From NCBI GenBank assembly GCA_945952225.1, contig CAMFHP010000027.1, positions 1 to 64,000 of the forward strand: DNA of 64,000 nucleotides, given 5' to 3'. The position numbers and the translations under genes are program-made. Source of the stretch: an uncultured Myxococcaceae bacterium (GTDB lineage Bacteria > Myxococcota_A > Polyangia > Polyangiales > Ga0077539). Numbering within the stretch: the first letter of the stretch is position 1; each line of letters opens with the position of its first letter. A model generated the notes under the pieces. It did no database searches. It saw only the letters and a program-made list of their open reading frames with translations, and was not told the origin of the DNA. This document shows positions 43,725 to 53,200 of this stretch, one piece after another.

Positions 43725-44120
43725 TCACGTTTCGTCATCGTCGGCGTGCGCGCGCGGGGGGCGTGCGCGCGGCGGCGTGCGGGCGCCGGGCTCGACGCGA
43801 AACGCGGGGGGCGCGATGCGCTCGGAGCGACACGCGGGGCACGCGCCGGGCGTGGTGTGTTTCGCGCGGTCCGTGAAGCGGTACTCGCACGCGAGGCAGC
43901 GCGCGGGCGTCACGGCGAGGCGCAATCCCTCGGTGGGGAGCGAGCGTGCGAGGTGGTCGAGGTGGTCGGCGACGTCCTTCTCGGAGATGCCCGCGGCGGT
44001 CGCGAGCTCGCGCGCGGTGGCGCTGGCACCGGCCTGCGCGGCGGTGGCAAGCGCGTCGCGGATCGAGGTGCGGGCGGTGGCGTTGCGGGGGGCGGGAGGA
44101 CGGGGCGGGCGTTCGCGCAT
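43725..44120 (-). CDS. HTH plus zinc-ribbon transcriptional regulator
   Basis: 131 aa. An N-terminal winged HTH (TARELATAAGISEKDVADHLD near residue 35) is followed by a zinc ribbon with CLACEYRF near 73 and CPACRSERI near 93. This arrangement matches the predicted transcriptional regulators with an HTH fused to a Zn ribbon (COG3357), found mainly in archaea and some bacteria. The start at 44120 gives MRERPPRPP. The role of the family is not established. It is convergent with hslO and divergent from the START-like protein. Confidence 0.8.
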   Translation of the reverse strand: MRERPPRPPAPRNATARTSIRDALATAAQAGASATARELATAAGISEKDVADHLDHLARSLPTEGLRLAVTPARCLACEYRFTDRAKHTTPGACPACRSERIAPPAFRVEPGARTPPRARPPRAHADDDET

Positions 44121-44188
44121 GGGAATGGAACCAATCCGTGGAGGGCCGCGCGTCGTAGCATCGCCCGCGAGAGGGAGCACCCCACACG

Positions 44189-44659
44189 ATGAGCGTTCAT
44201 GTAGAGGCGACGGCCGTGGTGCCGCGTCGGGTCGACGAGGTCTTCGCCGCGGCGGCGGGCAACACCGACAACCTGGCCGTGTTCTTCACGGGGAATGCGC
44301 CGTTGATTCCGGGCATCGCGGCGGCGTCGATCGACGGGGGCGGCGGCGCGCGCGAGGGGGCGCTGCGCACGGTGAAGCTCACCGACGGCAGCACCATCAA
44401 GGAGCGCATCACGCGCTTCGAAGCGCCGCGCGTGCACGCCTACGAGATGGCCGAGATGAACGCGCTCCAGCGCCTGCTCTGCACCAACATGGTCTCGACG
44501 TGGACGTTCGCCGACGAGGGCGGCGCCACGCGCATCACCTGGCACTACGAGATCGTCGAGAAGGGCGTGGTGATGCGTCCCCTGGCGTGGCTGGTGGGGC
44601 GGAGCTTCGAGAAGGCCATGCAGCGCTGCCTCGACAACGTGGCCCGCGCGCTGCGCTGA
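44189..44659 (+). CDS. SRPBCC (START/polyketide-cyclase fold) family protein
   Basis: 156 aa. It has the SRPBCC pattern: an opening MSVHVEATAVVPRRVDEVFAAA with an early helix, a central beta-sheet (TRITWHYEIVEKG), and the long C-terminal helix (RSFEKAMQRCLDNVARAL) that closes the ligand cavity. These proteins bind hydrophobic small molecules. The ligand is unknown. Its start lies 68 bp from that of the divergent HTH-Zn-ribbon gene. Confidence 0.8.
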   Translation: MSVHVEATAVVPRRVDEVFAAAAGNTDNLAVFFTGNAPLIPGIAAASIDGGGGAREGALRTVKLTDGSTIKERITRFEAPRVHAYEMAEMNALQRLLCTNMVSTWTFADEGGATRITWHYEIVEKGVVMRPLAWLVGRSFEKAMQRCLDNVARALR

Positions 44660-44832
44660 CCGACCGCCTGCCGTGCACCCCACGGGTGGTGCCCTCGCGC
44701 AAGCCCACGACGGACGGAATGTCCCATCGCGTGTGTGCCTTCTGCCGTGTGAATGCACAGCGTGCTGAAACTCGCGGCTTCAGGCCGCACGGCGTTGATG
44801 GCACCGACGAGCCTGCGGTACGAACCTCGTCC

Positions 44833-46077
44833 ATGACGCAGCGTGTGTTCCAGGCGATCGCGGTCGGTGCGGTTGCGTTTCTGTCGGCGTGCACCTCGGG
44901 TGATTCGCTGGATCAGGCCAGCGAGCCCGTGACGGCCGTGTGCCCCGAGGGCGTTCGGATCAGCGCGCGGGGCAACCCCATCGGGCTCGTGTCGGGGCAC
45001 ATCCGCTGGTGCTGGCCCGGTGAGGCGCGGTGCTACTGCGACGCCGACAACGACTGCTACGCGCAGGCGGGCTACGTGCCCTGCACGCAGCCCTCGACGG
45101 GCACCGACGCGGGCGCGAGCACCGACGCGGTGACCGACACGGGTGTGCGCGACGGGACCAGCACCGACGTGGCCGTGAGCACCGACGCGGGCGCGACGAC
45201 CGACGTGGCCGTGAGCACCGACGCGGTGGTGAGCACGGATGCGGGGCCCCTCGCGGCGGACAACCCGAGCTACACGGGCGCGCTCTCGACGGCGACGGGG
45301 TCGTACCGCGGATCGCTCACGGTGGCGGGCGAGCGGCGCGATGTGTGGGTGCACGTTCCGACGACGCGTCCGACGCGTCCGGCGCTGGTGATCGCGTTCC
45401 ACGGAACGAACGGCGACGGCGACGTGGTGATGACCGACGCGAACCTGCGCACGGTCGCGAACACGAACGGCTTCGTGGTGATCGCCCCCACGGCGCGCTG
45501 GTTCGGCGGCGAGGGCGGCGACTACGACCACCCCGGCGGCAACGGCACGTACTGGGAGACGCGGAACACCGACCCGAACACCAACCCCGACCTGGTGCTC
45601 ACCCGCGCGATCATGGTGGAGGCGCAGGCCCGGTACAACGTCGACCCCGATCGGATCTATGTGCTTGGGCACTCGAACGGCGGGTTCATGTCGCTGCTGG
45701 TGTCGGTGGCGCTCCGTGATCGCATCGCGGCCTTCGCGGAGAACTCCGCGGGGCAGGTGACCTGCGCGGATCGCCCGTCGTGCTCGTTCCAGGGATCGGC
45801 GCTCACGTGTGCGGGGCTCGCCACGCAGAGCGGCTGGTGCGGGTGCTCGGGGTACGCGTTCCCGGCGGCCGTTCCGACGAGCGGGCGCCGCGTGCCGGGT
45901 TACCTCGCCCACGGCGCGCAGGATCCGATGGTCTCGGTGTTCTACACGTGCGCGCTGGGCGCGAACCTCAGCGCTGCGGGCGGCACCGTCGAAGTGGCGA
46001 TCCGCAACGGGGGCCACGACCTTCCGGCGAGCTTCGGCGCCACGGCGTGGAGCTTCTTCTCGCGCTTCCGTCGGTAG
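44833..46077 (+). CDS. lipoprotein esterase of the PHB-depolymerase/feruloyl-esterase type
   Basis: About 414 aa. A signal peptide ends in lipobox LSAC (Cys20). There is a Cys-containing head, then an Asp/Ala/Thr/Val low-complexity linker (about 95-140, repeats of STDAxxxTDVAV). An alpha/beta-hydrolase domain of the PHB-depolymerase family follows, with nucleophile GHSNGG near 285, a GAQDPMVS acid near 368 and NGGHDLP near 400. A Cys-rich insert near 312-340 may carry disulfides. It is predicted to be anchored to the envelope or surface and to hydrolyse an ester polymer or aromatic ester. The Asp-rich linker resembles those of two large lipoproteins further on. Confidence 0.85.
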   Translation: MTQRVFQAIAVGAVAFLSACTSGDSLDQASEPVTAVCPEGVRISARGNPIGLVSGHIRWCWPGEARCYCDADNDCYAQAGYVPCTQPSTGTDAGASTDAVTDTGVRDGTSTDVAVSTDAGATTDVAVSTDAVVSTDAGPLAADNPSYTGALSTATGSYRGSLTVAGERRDVWVHVPTTRPTRPALVIAFHGTNGDGDVVMTDANLRTVANTNGFVVIAPTARWFGGEGGDYDHPGGNGTYWETRNTDPNTNPDLVLTRAIMVEAQARYNVDPDRIYVLGHSNGGFMSLLVSVALRDRIAAFAENSAGQVTCADRPSCSFQGSALTCAGLATQSGWCGCSGYAFPAAVPTSGRRVPGYLAHGAQDPMVSVFYTCALGANLSAAGGTVEVAIRNGGHDLPASFGATAWSFFSRFRR

Positions 46078-46105
46078 TCGTCGACGCGCAGCGCAGGGCA
46101 CGATC

Positions 46106-46143
46106 GAGCCCTTCACCTTCGCGGGTGGAGGGCTCGTTTCGTT
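46106..46143 (+). terminator. rho-independent terminator after the esterase gene
   Basis: GAGCCCTTCACC and GGTGGAGGGCTC form a 12-bp stem with one T-G pair and a TTCGCG loop (46106-46135). GTTTCGTT follows. It lies 28 bp after the stop codon. Confidence 0.8.
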
Positions 46144-46188
46144 GGGGGGGGGTGAGATCGGGCGTGGACGGGGTCGAGCGCGCGGCGG

Positions 46189-47349
46189 TCAGCGGATGAA
46201 GCTGTCCTGGTAGTTCGCGTCTTCGATGCCGAGGGCGAAGGGCGTCGCGACGAGGGGGCGCACGGTGTCCATCATCACGGCGAGCTCGTTGGTCTCGCGG
46301 TGCCCGATGCTGGCCTCGTACGCGCCGGGGTGCGGGCCGTGGGGAACGCCCGCGGGATGGTGCGAGATGCTCCCGGGGCCGACGCCGCGGCGCGAGGTGA
46401 AGTTGCCCCGGCAGTAGAACAGGATCTCGTCGCAGTCGTAGGACGAGTGCGGATAGGGGCAGGGGATGGCTTCGGGGTGGAAGTCCACCGCGCGCGGCAC
46501 GAACGAGCAGATGAGCCCGTCGCGCGTCGCGAAGGTGCCGTGCCACGTGGGCGGCAGGTGCACGAGCCCCGCGCGGGCCTGGAAGTTCAAGATCGGAAAG
46601 GCCCACGGGTACACGGTCCCGTCCCAGCCCACGACGTCGAGGGGAGACTCGTCCTGCGTGAAGCCGTGAAAGGCTCCGTTGCGCTTTACCACGGTGTCGC
46701 GGATGCCCTCGTCGAGCGGTCCCACGAAGCTCGGGCGACGGAAGTCGCGGTGGCAGTACGGCGCGTCCATGCGGAGCTGACCGACCTCGTTGCGCCACTG
46801 CTTCGGGAGGTGAAGTCCGCCGGGCAGTTCGAAGGACAGCCAGTACTGCTCGACCCCTTCGTCGGGGATGATCCGATGCGTGAGCCCGCGGGGGATGAAC
46901 ACGTAGTCGTCGCGTTCGAAGCGCAGGTCGCCGAGCACGGTGCGCACGACGCCGCCGCCCGCGAAGACGTAGTAGAGCTCGTCGCTGTCGCCGTTGACGA
47001 AGTACACGGGGTCCGGCGCGTCGGGGTGCAACACGCCGATGGTGACGTCGGGGTTGAAGAGCAACGGCGTGCGCGCGTCGAGGGGAGCGCCACGGCGGGG
47101 CGCGAGGCTCTGGGATTTGTAATGGCGCTTGGCGAGGGGACGCGCGGGCGCGGCCTCGGGGAGCGCGAAGCCGTGGGCCGCGGGCGCGAGGCGCTGCGTG
47201 TGCGGGCGATGGACGTGGTACGCGATGGTGTAGGGGCCTTCGAAGCCGTCGCGGGTCATGCACTCCTCGTGGCGGAGCGCCCCCTCGGGGCTGCGGAACA
47301 CGATGTGGTGCTTGCGCGGCACCTCTCCCATCACGATGCGGTCGAGCAT
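46189..47349 (-). CDS. hmgA: homogentisate 1,2-dioxygenase
   Basis: Fe(II) dioxygenase that opens the ring of homogentisate to maleylacetoacetate in tyrosine/phenylalanine breakdown. 386 aa, cupin fold. Visible features are FHPEAIPCPYPHSSYDCDEILFY near residue 290, with metal ligands His/Glu, and SISHHPAGVPHGPHPG near 330 with the catalytic His. The later pathway enzymes maleylacetoacetate isomerase and fumarylacetoacetase are encoded at 53530-55139. No 4-hydroxyphenylpyruvate dioxygenase gene is present in the window. Confidence 0.93.
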   Translation of the reverse strand: MLDRIVMGEVPRKHHIVFRSPEGALRHEECMTRDGFEGPYTIAYHVHRPHTQRLAPAAHGFALPEAAPARPLAKRHYKSQSLAPRRGAPLDARTPLLFNPDVTIGVLHPDAPDPVYFVNGDSDELYYVFAGGGVVRTVLGDLRFERDDYVFIPRGLTHRIIPDEGVEQYWLSFELPGGLHLPKQWRNEVGQLRMDAPYCHRDFRRPSFVGPLDEGIRDTVVKRNGAFHGFTQDESPLDVVGWDGTVYPWAFPILNFQARAGLVHLPPTWHGTFATRDGLICSFVPRAVDFHPEAIPCPYPHSSYDCDEILFYCRGNFTSRRGVGPGSISHHPAGVPHGPHPGAYEASIGHRETNELAVMMDTVRPLVATPFALGIEDANYQDSFIR

Positions 47350-47431
47350 GGGCGCGATTTGTCGCCCGATTCATCGCATGGCGCAACGCGCTTCACGGCG
47401 TCGGCGCGGGCGCGGTATAGGCCCACGCGAC

Positions 47432-48016
47432 GTGAGCATCCGAGCGAAGCGAGTGTTTGCGCGCAGCGGCCGCGCGGGGTCGACGTGGTGGACCATCGAG
47501 CGCCGCGGGGCGTGCGTGAGCGAGACGCTGATTCCGTGCAAGGCGCCGTCGCCGCGCAAGGAGAAGACGTGGGGCAACGAGGAGGCTGCGCGCGCCGCGT
47601 ATGACCGCGCCGTCGAGGCCCACGAGGCGAAGGGCTTCGTGGAGCTCAAGGGCGAGGCGCTCGCGCGCATCCGTGAGGTCGAGGCCGCGCGGGGCGAGAA
47701 CCTGGAGACCTGCGCGCGCGTGATCGACGAGGTGTACGACGCGCTCCTCGACGCGGCGTCGGAGCACGTGGCCTCGGAGGCGTGGGCGACGGCGCCGGTG
47801 GCGCTGGTCGAAGTGATCGAGGGCGTGCCCGGCGTGCGGTGGTGCGCGGTCGACGAGGCCGTGGCGATGCTGCTCGCGCGACGTACCTACGACGACGCGT
47901 TCACGGCGCACGCGGTGGAGCACGCGGCGCCGCCGGTCGACGAGGGCACGGCGGTGCGGGTGGTGTGCGTGCTCGATCGAACGAGCGCGCTCCAGTGGAT
48001 CAGCGTCGAGGCGTAG
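47432..48016 (+). CDS. hypothetical protein with WGR-like segment, 194 aa
   Basis: Family not firmly recognised. The N-terminal third (TWWTIERRGACV ... KTWGNEEAARAAYDRAVEAHEAKGF) resembles the second half of a WGR nucleic-acid-associated domain: basic beta-strands, then EEA and a helix ending in KGF. The rest is Ala/Glu-rich helix followed by a VVRWCAVDEAV-type alpha/beta region. The GTG start at 47432 has no strong ribosome-binding site. Confidence 0.6.
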   Translation: MSIRAKRVFARSGRAGSTWWTIERRGACVSETLIPCKAPSPRKEKTWGNEEAARAAYDRAVEAHEAKGFVELKGEALARIREVEAARGENLETCARVIDEVYDALLDAASEHVASEAWATAPVALVEVIEGVPGVRWCAVDEAVAMLLARRTYDDAFTAHAVEHAAPPVDEGTAVRVVCVLDRTSALQWISVEA

Positions 48017-48021
48017 CGCTC

Positions 48022-48180
48022 AGAGGGTGTTGCCGTGGAATTCCCCGCAGCTTGCGGCAGATCCACGTCGTCGGCCGTCGTCACCCCACCTTGCGATACC
48101 GCCGGGTATCGCTGCGGTGACGTTCCTTGTCCCACTCGCGGCTCTTTGCAATCCGCGGAGCTTCCGCGTCAACACCCTCT
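48022..48180. repeat. 159-bp nested inverted-repeat element
   Basis: Three nested palindromes lie between two convergent genes. The outer arms (48022-48040 and 48162-48180) match at 17 of 19 positions, with AGAGGGTGTTG perfectly inverted. The middle arms are CGTCACC/GGTGACG (48079-48085, 48116-48122). The inner hairpin is GCGATACC/GGTATCGC with a GCCG loop (48093-48112). A small CCGCA/TGCGG hairpin sits in the left half. It contains no open reading frame of note. It may be a mobile palindromic element, a structured RNA or a bidirectional terminator. Confidence 0.75.
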
Positions 48181-49031
48181 CACACGCCGACGGCCGCCGC
48201 GAGGCGCGCGGGGTCGATGATCTCGACGAAGTGCGTGGCGTTGTCGTTGCGGGGCTTCCACCGTCCCACGAGCGTCGAGAGGCGCTTCGTGTCGGTCTGC
48301 GACTCGTGGGACGCGCTGATCTCCGTGAGGGGATCGATGGCGCGCACGGCGTCGACGGCGAGGCCCACGCGGCGTCCGTTCACGCGCACCACGAGGCAGA
48401 GCTCGCGGCGCATGGCCGACAGGTCTCGCTCGCACTCGTCGAAGAGGTGGAGGAGCTCGGCGAGCGTGGTCTCGCGGGCTTCACGGATGCGCGCGGTGGC
48501 GGCCTCGCGGTCGCTGGCCGCGAGGGCGAGGACCTCGTCGGCGAGCGCGTGGATCGCGCGATGCGGGCGGTCGAAGGCGCGCAGGAGGCTCTGCGCCGAC
48601 ACCGAGGTGAGGCTGAAGTCTTCGCCGCGGAATCCACCGTACCAGCGGCCGAAGGCGCATTGCGCGGCGTCGCGCGCGAGGGTGAAGGGCACGCCGTCGC
48701 GCACCGAGGCTTCGAGCGCGTGGAGCCAGTCTTCGTGCTCCTTGCGTCGCGTGGCGAGCTGCGCGGCGAGCTCGTCGAACTCCTGCACCGAGGAGGGCAT
48801 CGAGAGCAGCGCGCGCAGGTCGAACGCGGGAATCAGATCGCTGCGAACCCACACCATGCCCCGCATCGTCGGCGGCTGGAGCGGCATCGGCGCCGCCCGC
48901 GGCATCGGCAGGATCTCTTCGATCAGGTCGGTGGAGAACGCGACGGGCACGCGCCGAACCATCACGATCTCGTGAAGCGGCTCTGCGGTGATGTCGTCGT
49001 CGAGGTCGTCGAGGGCGTCGTCGGCTTGCAT
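48180..49031 (-). CDS. CheW-like protein with inserted CZB zinc-binding domain
   Basis: 283 aa. The sequence starts as a CheW/SH3-like half (VAFSTDLIEEILPMPRAAPM, MVWVRSDLIPAFDLRALL near residue 65-80) and ends as the other half (LCLVVRVNGRRVGLAVDAV near 200, VEIIDPARLA). Between them sits a CZB-type zinc domain: a His in HEDWLH near 105, CAFGRWYGGF near 128 and RPHRAIHALADE near 158, giving the 3-His/1-Cys site. CZB domains bind zinc and regulate chemoreceptors or diguanylate cyclases; an insertion in a CheW domain suggests a zinc or redox-sensitive coupling protein. The N-terminal 20 residues are very acidic. It is a paralogue of the gene at 49133. Confidence 0.85.
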   Translation of the reverse strand: MQADDALDDLDDDITAEPLHEIVMVRRVPVAFSTDLIEEILPMPRAAPMPLQPPTMRGMVWVRSDLIPAFDLRALLSMPSSVQEFDELAAQLATRRKEHEDWLHALEASVRDGVPFTLARDAAQCAFGRWYGGFRGEDFSLTSVSAQSLLRAFDRPHRAIHALADEVLALAASDREAATARIREARETTLAELLHLFDECERDLSAMRRELCLVVRVNGRRVGLAVDAVRAIDPLTEISASHESQTDTKRLSTLVGRWKPRNDNATHFVEIIDPARLAAAVGV

Positions 49032-49132
49032 CGCGCTCGAACGTGGGCGCGCGCTCGGGGGAGAAAAGCCCTGCGTCGCAGCGACGGTGTGACGGGCGTT
49101 CGGCGCTCGCACACACGGGCCCGCCGAGGGCG

Positions 49133-49981
49133 CTACGCGAGGCCCACGGCGGCGGCGAGGCGCGCGGCGTCGACGATCTCGACGGGCAGGGCGGGCGCGT
49201 CGGTGGAGGGCTTCCACCAGCCGCGGAGTGCGGCGAGGCGCGCGGTGTCGGCGTGTGCGTCGGTGGCGGGGGCGATGTCGTGGAGGGCCTCGATCGCGCG
49301 CACGGCGTCGACGGCGAGGCCCACGCGGCGTCCGTTCACGCGCACCACGAGGCAGAGCTCGCGGCGCAGCCCGTGGAGGTCGCGCTGCGCTTCGTCGAAG
49401 AGGCGCAGGAGTTCGCCGAGCGTCGTGTCGCGGGCGCGGTCGATGGCGGCGAGGGCCGCGTCGCGGTCGGCGACGGCGAGGGTGAGCACCTCGTCGGCGA
49501 GGGCGTGGATCGCGCGGTGCGGTCGGTCGAAGGCGCGCAGGAGGCTCTGCGCGGAGACCGACGTGAGGTGATGGTCGTCGGGGCGGAAGCTCCCGTACCA
49601 GCGGCCGAAGGCGCACTGTGTGGGGTCGCGCGCGAGGGTGAAGGGGCGGCGCTCGCGCACGGAGGCTTCGAGCTCGGTGATCCATCGCAGGTGATCCGCG
49701 CGGCGGGCCGCGAGGAGGTCGCGGAGGTCGTCGAACTCCTGCGCGGCGGAGGGCTGCGCGAGGAGCACCCGGAGGTCGAAGGTGGGGATCAGATCGCTGC
49801 GCACCCACACCATGCCGCGCATCGTCGGCGGTTGCAGGGGCATGGGCGCGGCCTGCGGCATCGGTAGGACCTCGTCGATCAACGTCGCGGGGAACGCGAT
49901 CGGCGTGTGTCGCACCATCACGATCTCGTGGAGGGGGGCGTGGGTGTCGTCGTCGAAGTCTTCGAAGTCGTCGTCGCTCAT
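49133..49981 (-). CDS. CheW-like protein with inserted CZB zinc-binding domain, paralogue
   Basis: 282 aa, the same architecture as the neighbour at 48180. Both share long identical blocks (LLRAFDRPHRAIHALADEV, RRELCLVVRVNGRRVGLAV), so they arose by tandem duplication. The CZB ligands are conserved: His in DHLRW, Cys in CAFGRWYGSF, and RPHRAIHAL. The N-terminus is again acidic. No cheA, cheR or chemoreceptor gene is adjacent, so both proteins must couple to receptors encoded elsewhere. Confidence 0.85.
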   Translation of the reverse strand: MSDDDFEDFDDDTHAPLHEIVMVRHTPIAFPATLIDEVLPMPQAAPMPLQPPTMRGMVWVRSDLIPTFDLRVLLAQPSAAQEFDDLRDLLAARRADHLRWITELEASVRERRPFTLARDPTQCAFGRWYGSFRPDDHHLTSVSAQSLLRAFDRPHRAIHALADEVLTLAVADRDAALAAIDRARDTTLGELLRLFDEAQRDLHGLRRELCLVVRVNGRRVGLAVDAVRAIEALHDIAPATDAHADTARLAALRGWWKPSTDAPALPVEIVDAARLAAAVGLA

Positions 49982-50255
49982 CGTGCGCGAGCATGTGGGG
50001 CCCGCGGTGATGCGGCGACGAGGCGCGGTGCGTTCGCGGCGTGCGGCGGTCGCACATGGGCGAGGGGCGGGCGGCGATCTTCCTCCTCGTCTCGGACACC
50101 GCGCGGGGACGGGACGCGCCGCGACGATTCGATGCAGCGGGTCTGTGGGGTGGCCGTTCACGGCCGTGACGACCGTCGCCCGACGCCGCGGATGCCCGTG
50201 CGCGCCGTGCGACCGCCAGTCGTGAACCGGACGAAGGCTCTCAGGAGGTCGATGC

Positions 50256-53200
50256 ATGATGAGACGAAGGAACTCCCCGCGCGCTCGCCACATCCCGTGG
50301 CTCGGTGCGGCCGTGGCGCTGCTCGCGCTGCACGGTTGCGCGCAGACGCCGTCGAGCGGGCGCGCGCTGATCACCACCGATGGCGCGGTGACCGACACGT
50401 CGGACCCGTCGGACGCCCGTGACGGCGCGGGGATCACCGTGGTCGTGGGCTACGACGGTCGCGACGGCGGGGTGATCATTCCCATCGACGTGCCGCCGGA
50501 TACGCGCCCCGCGCGCTGCGCCTCGAACGCCGACTGCGTGGGCAATCCCGCGGGCACGGCCTGCGACGTTGCGACGGGCGCGTGCATCCCCGCGTGCGGA
50601 TCGAACGTCGACTGTCGCGGCAACGCGGCGGGCGAGGTCTGCAATCCCGCGACGGGCCTCTGCGGCACCACCTGTCGCACACACGCCGATTGCGTGGGCG
50701 CCGCGGCGGGCGACGTCTGCGACACGAGCACGCACACCTGCGCGCCCCAGTGCAACGGCGACATCGACTGCGTGAACCACCCGGCGGGCGCGGTGTGCGA
50801 CCCGACGCTTCGCCACTGCGTCGCGTGCAGCCCCGCGCGGGACACGTGCCCTGCGGACCAGCACTGCGACCCGGCCTCGCACGTGTGCGCTTCGGGCTGC
50901 CGCGCCGACGAGGGCTGCGGCCGCGCGACGCTCCCCGACGGGACGCCCGGCGCGCAGCTCTGGTGCGACACCTCCACGCGCACCTGCCAGGAGTGCGTGA
51001 ACGACTCGCACTGCGCGACGGGCCAGCGTTGCTCGGGCGGCGTGTGCGTGCAGGGCTGTCTCGACGACACGCGCTGCGGCGCGGGCCAGCTCTGCTGCGC
51101 GGGCGCCTGCGTCGACATCGAGGCCAACACCGCGAACTGCGGCGCGTGCGGCAACACCTGCGGGGGCGCCAACGCGGCGCCGGCGTGCGCGGCCGGTCGC
51201 TGCGGCATCGCGCGCTGCATCGCCCCCTACGAGGACTGCGACGGCGAGCTCGCGAACGGCTGCGAGACCAACACCAACGTGCTGGTCAACCACTGCGGCG
51301 CGTGCGGCAACGTGTGCCCCGCGCGCGAGCACGCGTCGCCGGTCTGCGCGGCGGGCACGTGCACGTTCCAGTGTGAGAACGGCTGGGCCGACTGCAACGG
51401 CGACCCGTCGGACGGCTGCGAGACGTCGACGGAGACCAACGTGCTGAACTGCGGCGTGTGCGGCCGCGCGTGCGCGCTCGGCAACGCGAACTCCGCGTGC
51501 CGCGACGCGATCTGCCAGATCGACGCGTGCCGCCCGGGCTACGCGGATTGCGACGGCATCGTGGCCAACGGCTGCGAGGTCGACACCCGCCGCGACACGG
51601 GCGCGTGCGGCGCCTGCGGGAACATCTGCCCGACGCCTCCGCACGGGAGCGCGTCGTGTGTGGCCGGCGCGTGCGGCGTGACCGCGTGCGACGAGGGCTG
51701 GGCCGACTGCAACGGCGACCCCGCGGACGGCTGCGAGGCCGACCTGCGCGCGGGCGCCACGTCGTGCGGCGCGTGCGGCAGCGTGTGCTCGTTCGACCAC
51801 GCGGTGCCCGGCTGCGCGAGCGGGTCGTGTGTGGTGGCCGCGTGCCACCAGGGCTGGGCCGACTGCGACATGAACCCGACGAACGGGTGCGAGTCCGAGC
51901 TCGCGCGCTCGGTGGCGCACTGCGGCGGCTGCGGCCAGGCGTGCGTGGTGGCCAACGGCACGCCGACCTGCGAGGCGGGCACGTGCGCCGTGGCGTCGTG
52001 CAACGCGGGCTTCGCCGACTGCAACGGCGACCCCTCCGACGGCTGCGAGGTCGACCTGCGCAGCGACGTGTCGAGCTGCGGCGCCTGCGGCCGCGGATGC
52101 GCGCTCCCGGGCGGCGCCAACGCCTGCGTGGCGGGCGCGTGTGTGGTGAGCGCGTGCAGCGCGGGCCTCGGTGACTGCGACGGCGTGACGTCGAACGGCT
52201 GCGAGACCTCGGTGGCCACGAGCGTGTCGCACTGCGGTGCGTGCGGCCGCGCGTGCCCCGGCGTGGCGGGCGGAACGTCGGCGTGTGTGGCGGGCGCGTG
52301 CGCCATCGCGGCGTGCAGCGCGGGCCTCGCGGACTGCGACGGCACGGTGGCCAACGGCTGCGAGACCAACCTCGGCACGAGCGCGACGAACTGCGGCGCG
52401 TGCGGGCGTGCGTGTCCGGCGCGTCCGAACACGGCGGGCGCGTGCAGCGCGGGGGCGTGCACCTACGCGTGCCTCGCGGGCTTCCGCGATTGTGATGGCG
52501 ACGCGAGCAACGGCTGCGAGGTGAACACCCTCGCCGACACCTCGAACTGCGGCGCGTGCGGCACCCGCTGCACGGCGGCCACGGGCGGCGCGGCGACCTG
52601 CACGGCGGGCGGATGCGTCTCGACGTGTCCTGCTTCGACGACGCTCTGCGGCGGCGTGTGCCGCGCGCTGGGCAGCGACGTGAACAACTGCGGCGCGTGC
52701 GGCCGCACGTGCACCATCGCGAACGGCACCGCGGGCTGCGTGGCGGGCGCGTGCACGGTGGGAACCTGCAACGCGGGCTTCGCCGACTGCGACGGCAACC
52801 CGGCGAACGGCTGCGAGACCAGCACGCTCACCAACGCTTCGAACTGCGGAACGTGCGGGCGCGTGTGCACCGCCTCGTCGGGCGGCACGCCGACCTGCGT
52901 GGCGGGCGTGTGCGCGGCGGGCTGCGCGACGGGCACCACGAGCTGCGGCGGCGCGTGCGTGAGCCTCCTCGACGACGAGGCCAACTGCGGCGCCTGCGGC
53001 CGCGCGTGCGGCACCTCGCAGGCCTGCTCGAACGGTGTGTGCGTGGGCCAGGGCACGCTGCGCTTCACGCTCACGTGGGACCGCGCGGGTGACATGGACC
53101 TGCACATCCGTCCCCCGTGCGGCACGGAGATCTACTACGGCAACACCAGCGCGTGCGGCGGCACCCTCGACGTCGACGACACCTCGCGCACGGGCCCGGA

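Noticed and set aside
48022-48180. Insertion sequence
   Set aside because: No transposase frame fits within 159 bp and no clear target-site duplication is seen, so it is kept only as an inverted-repeat element.
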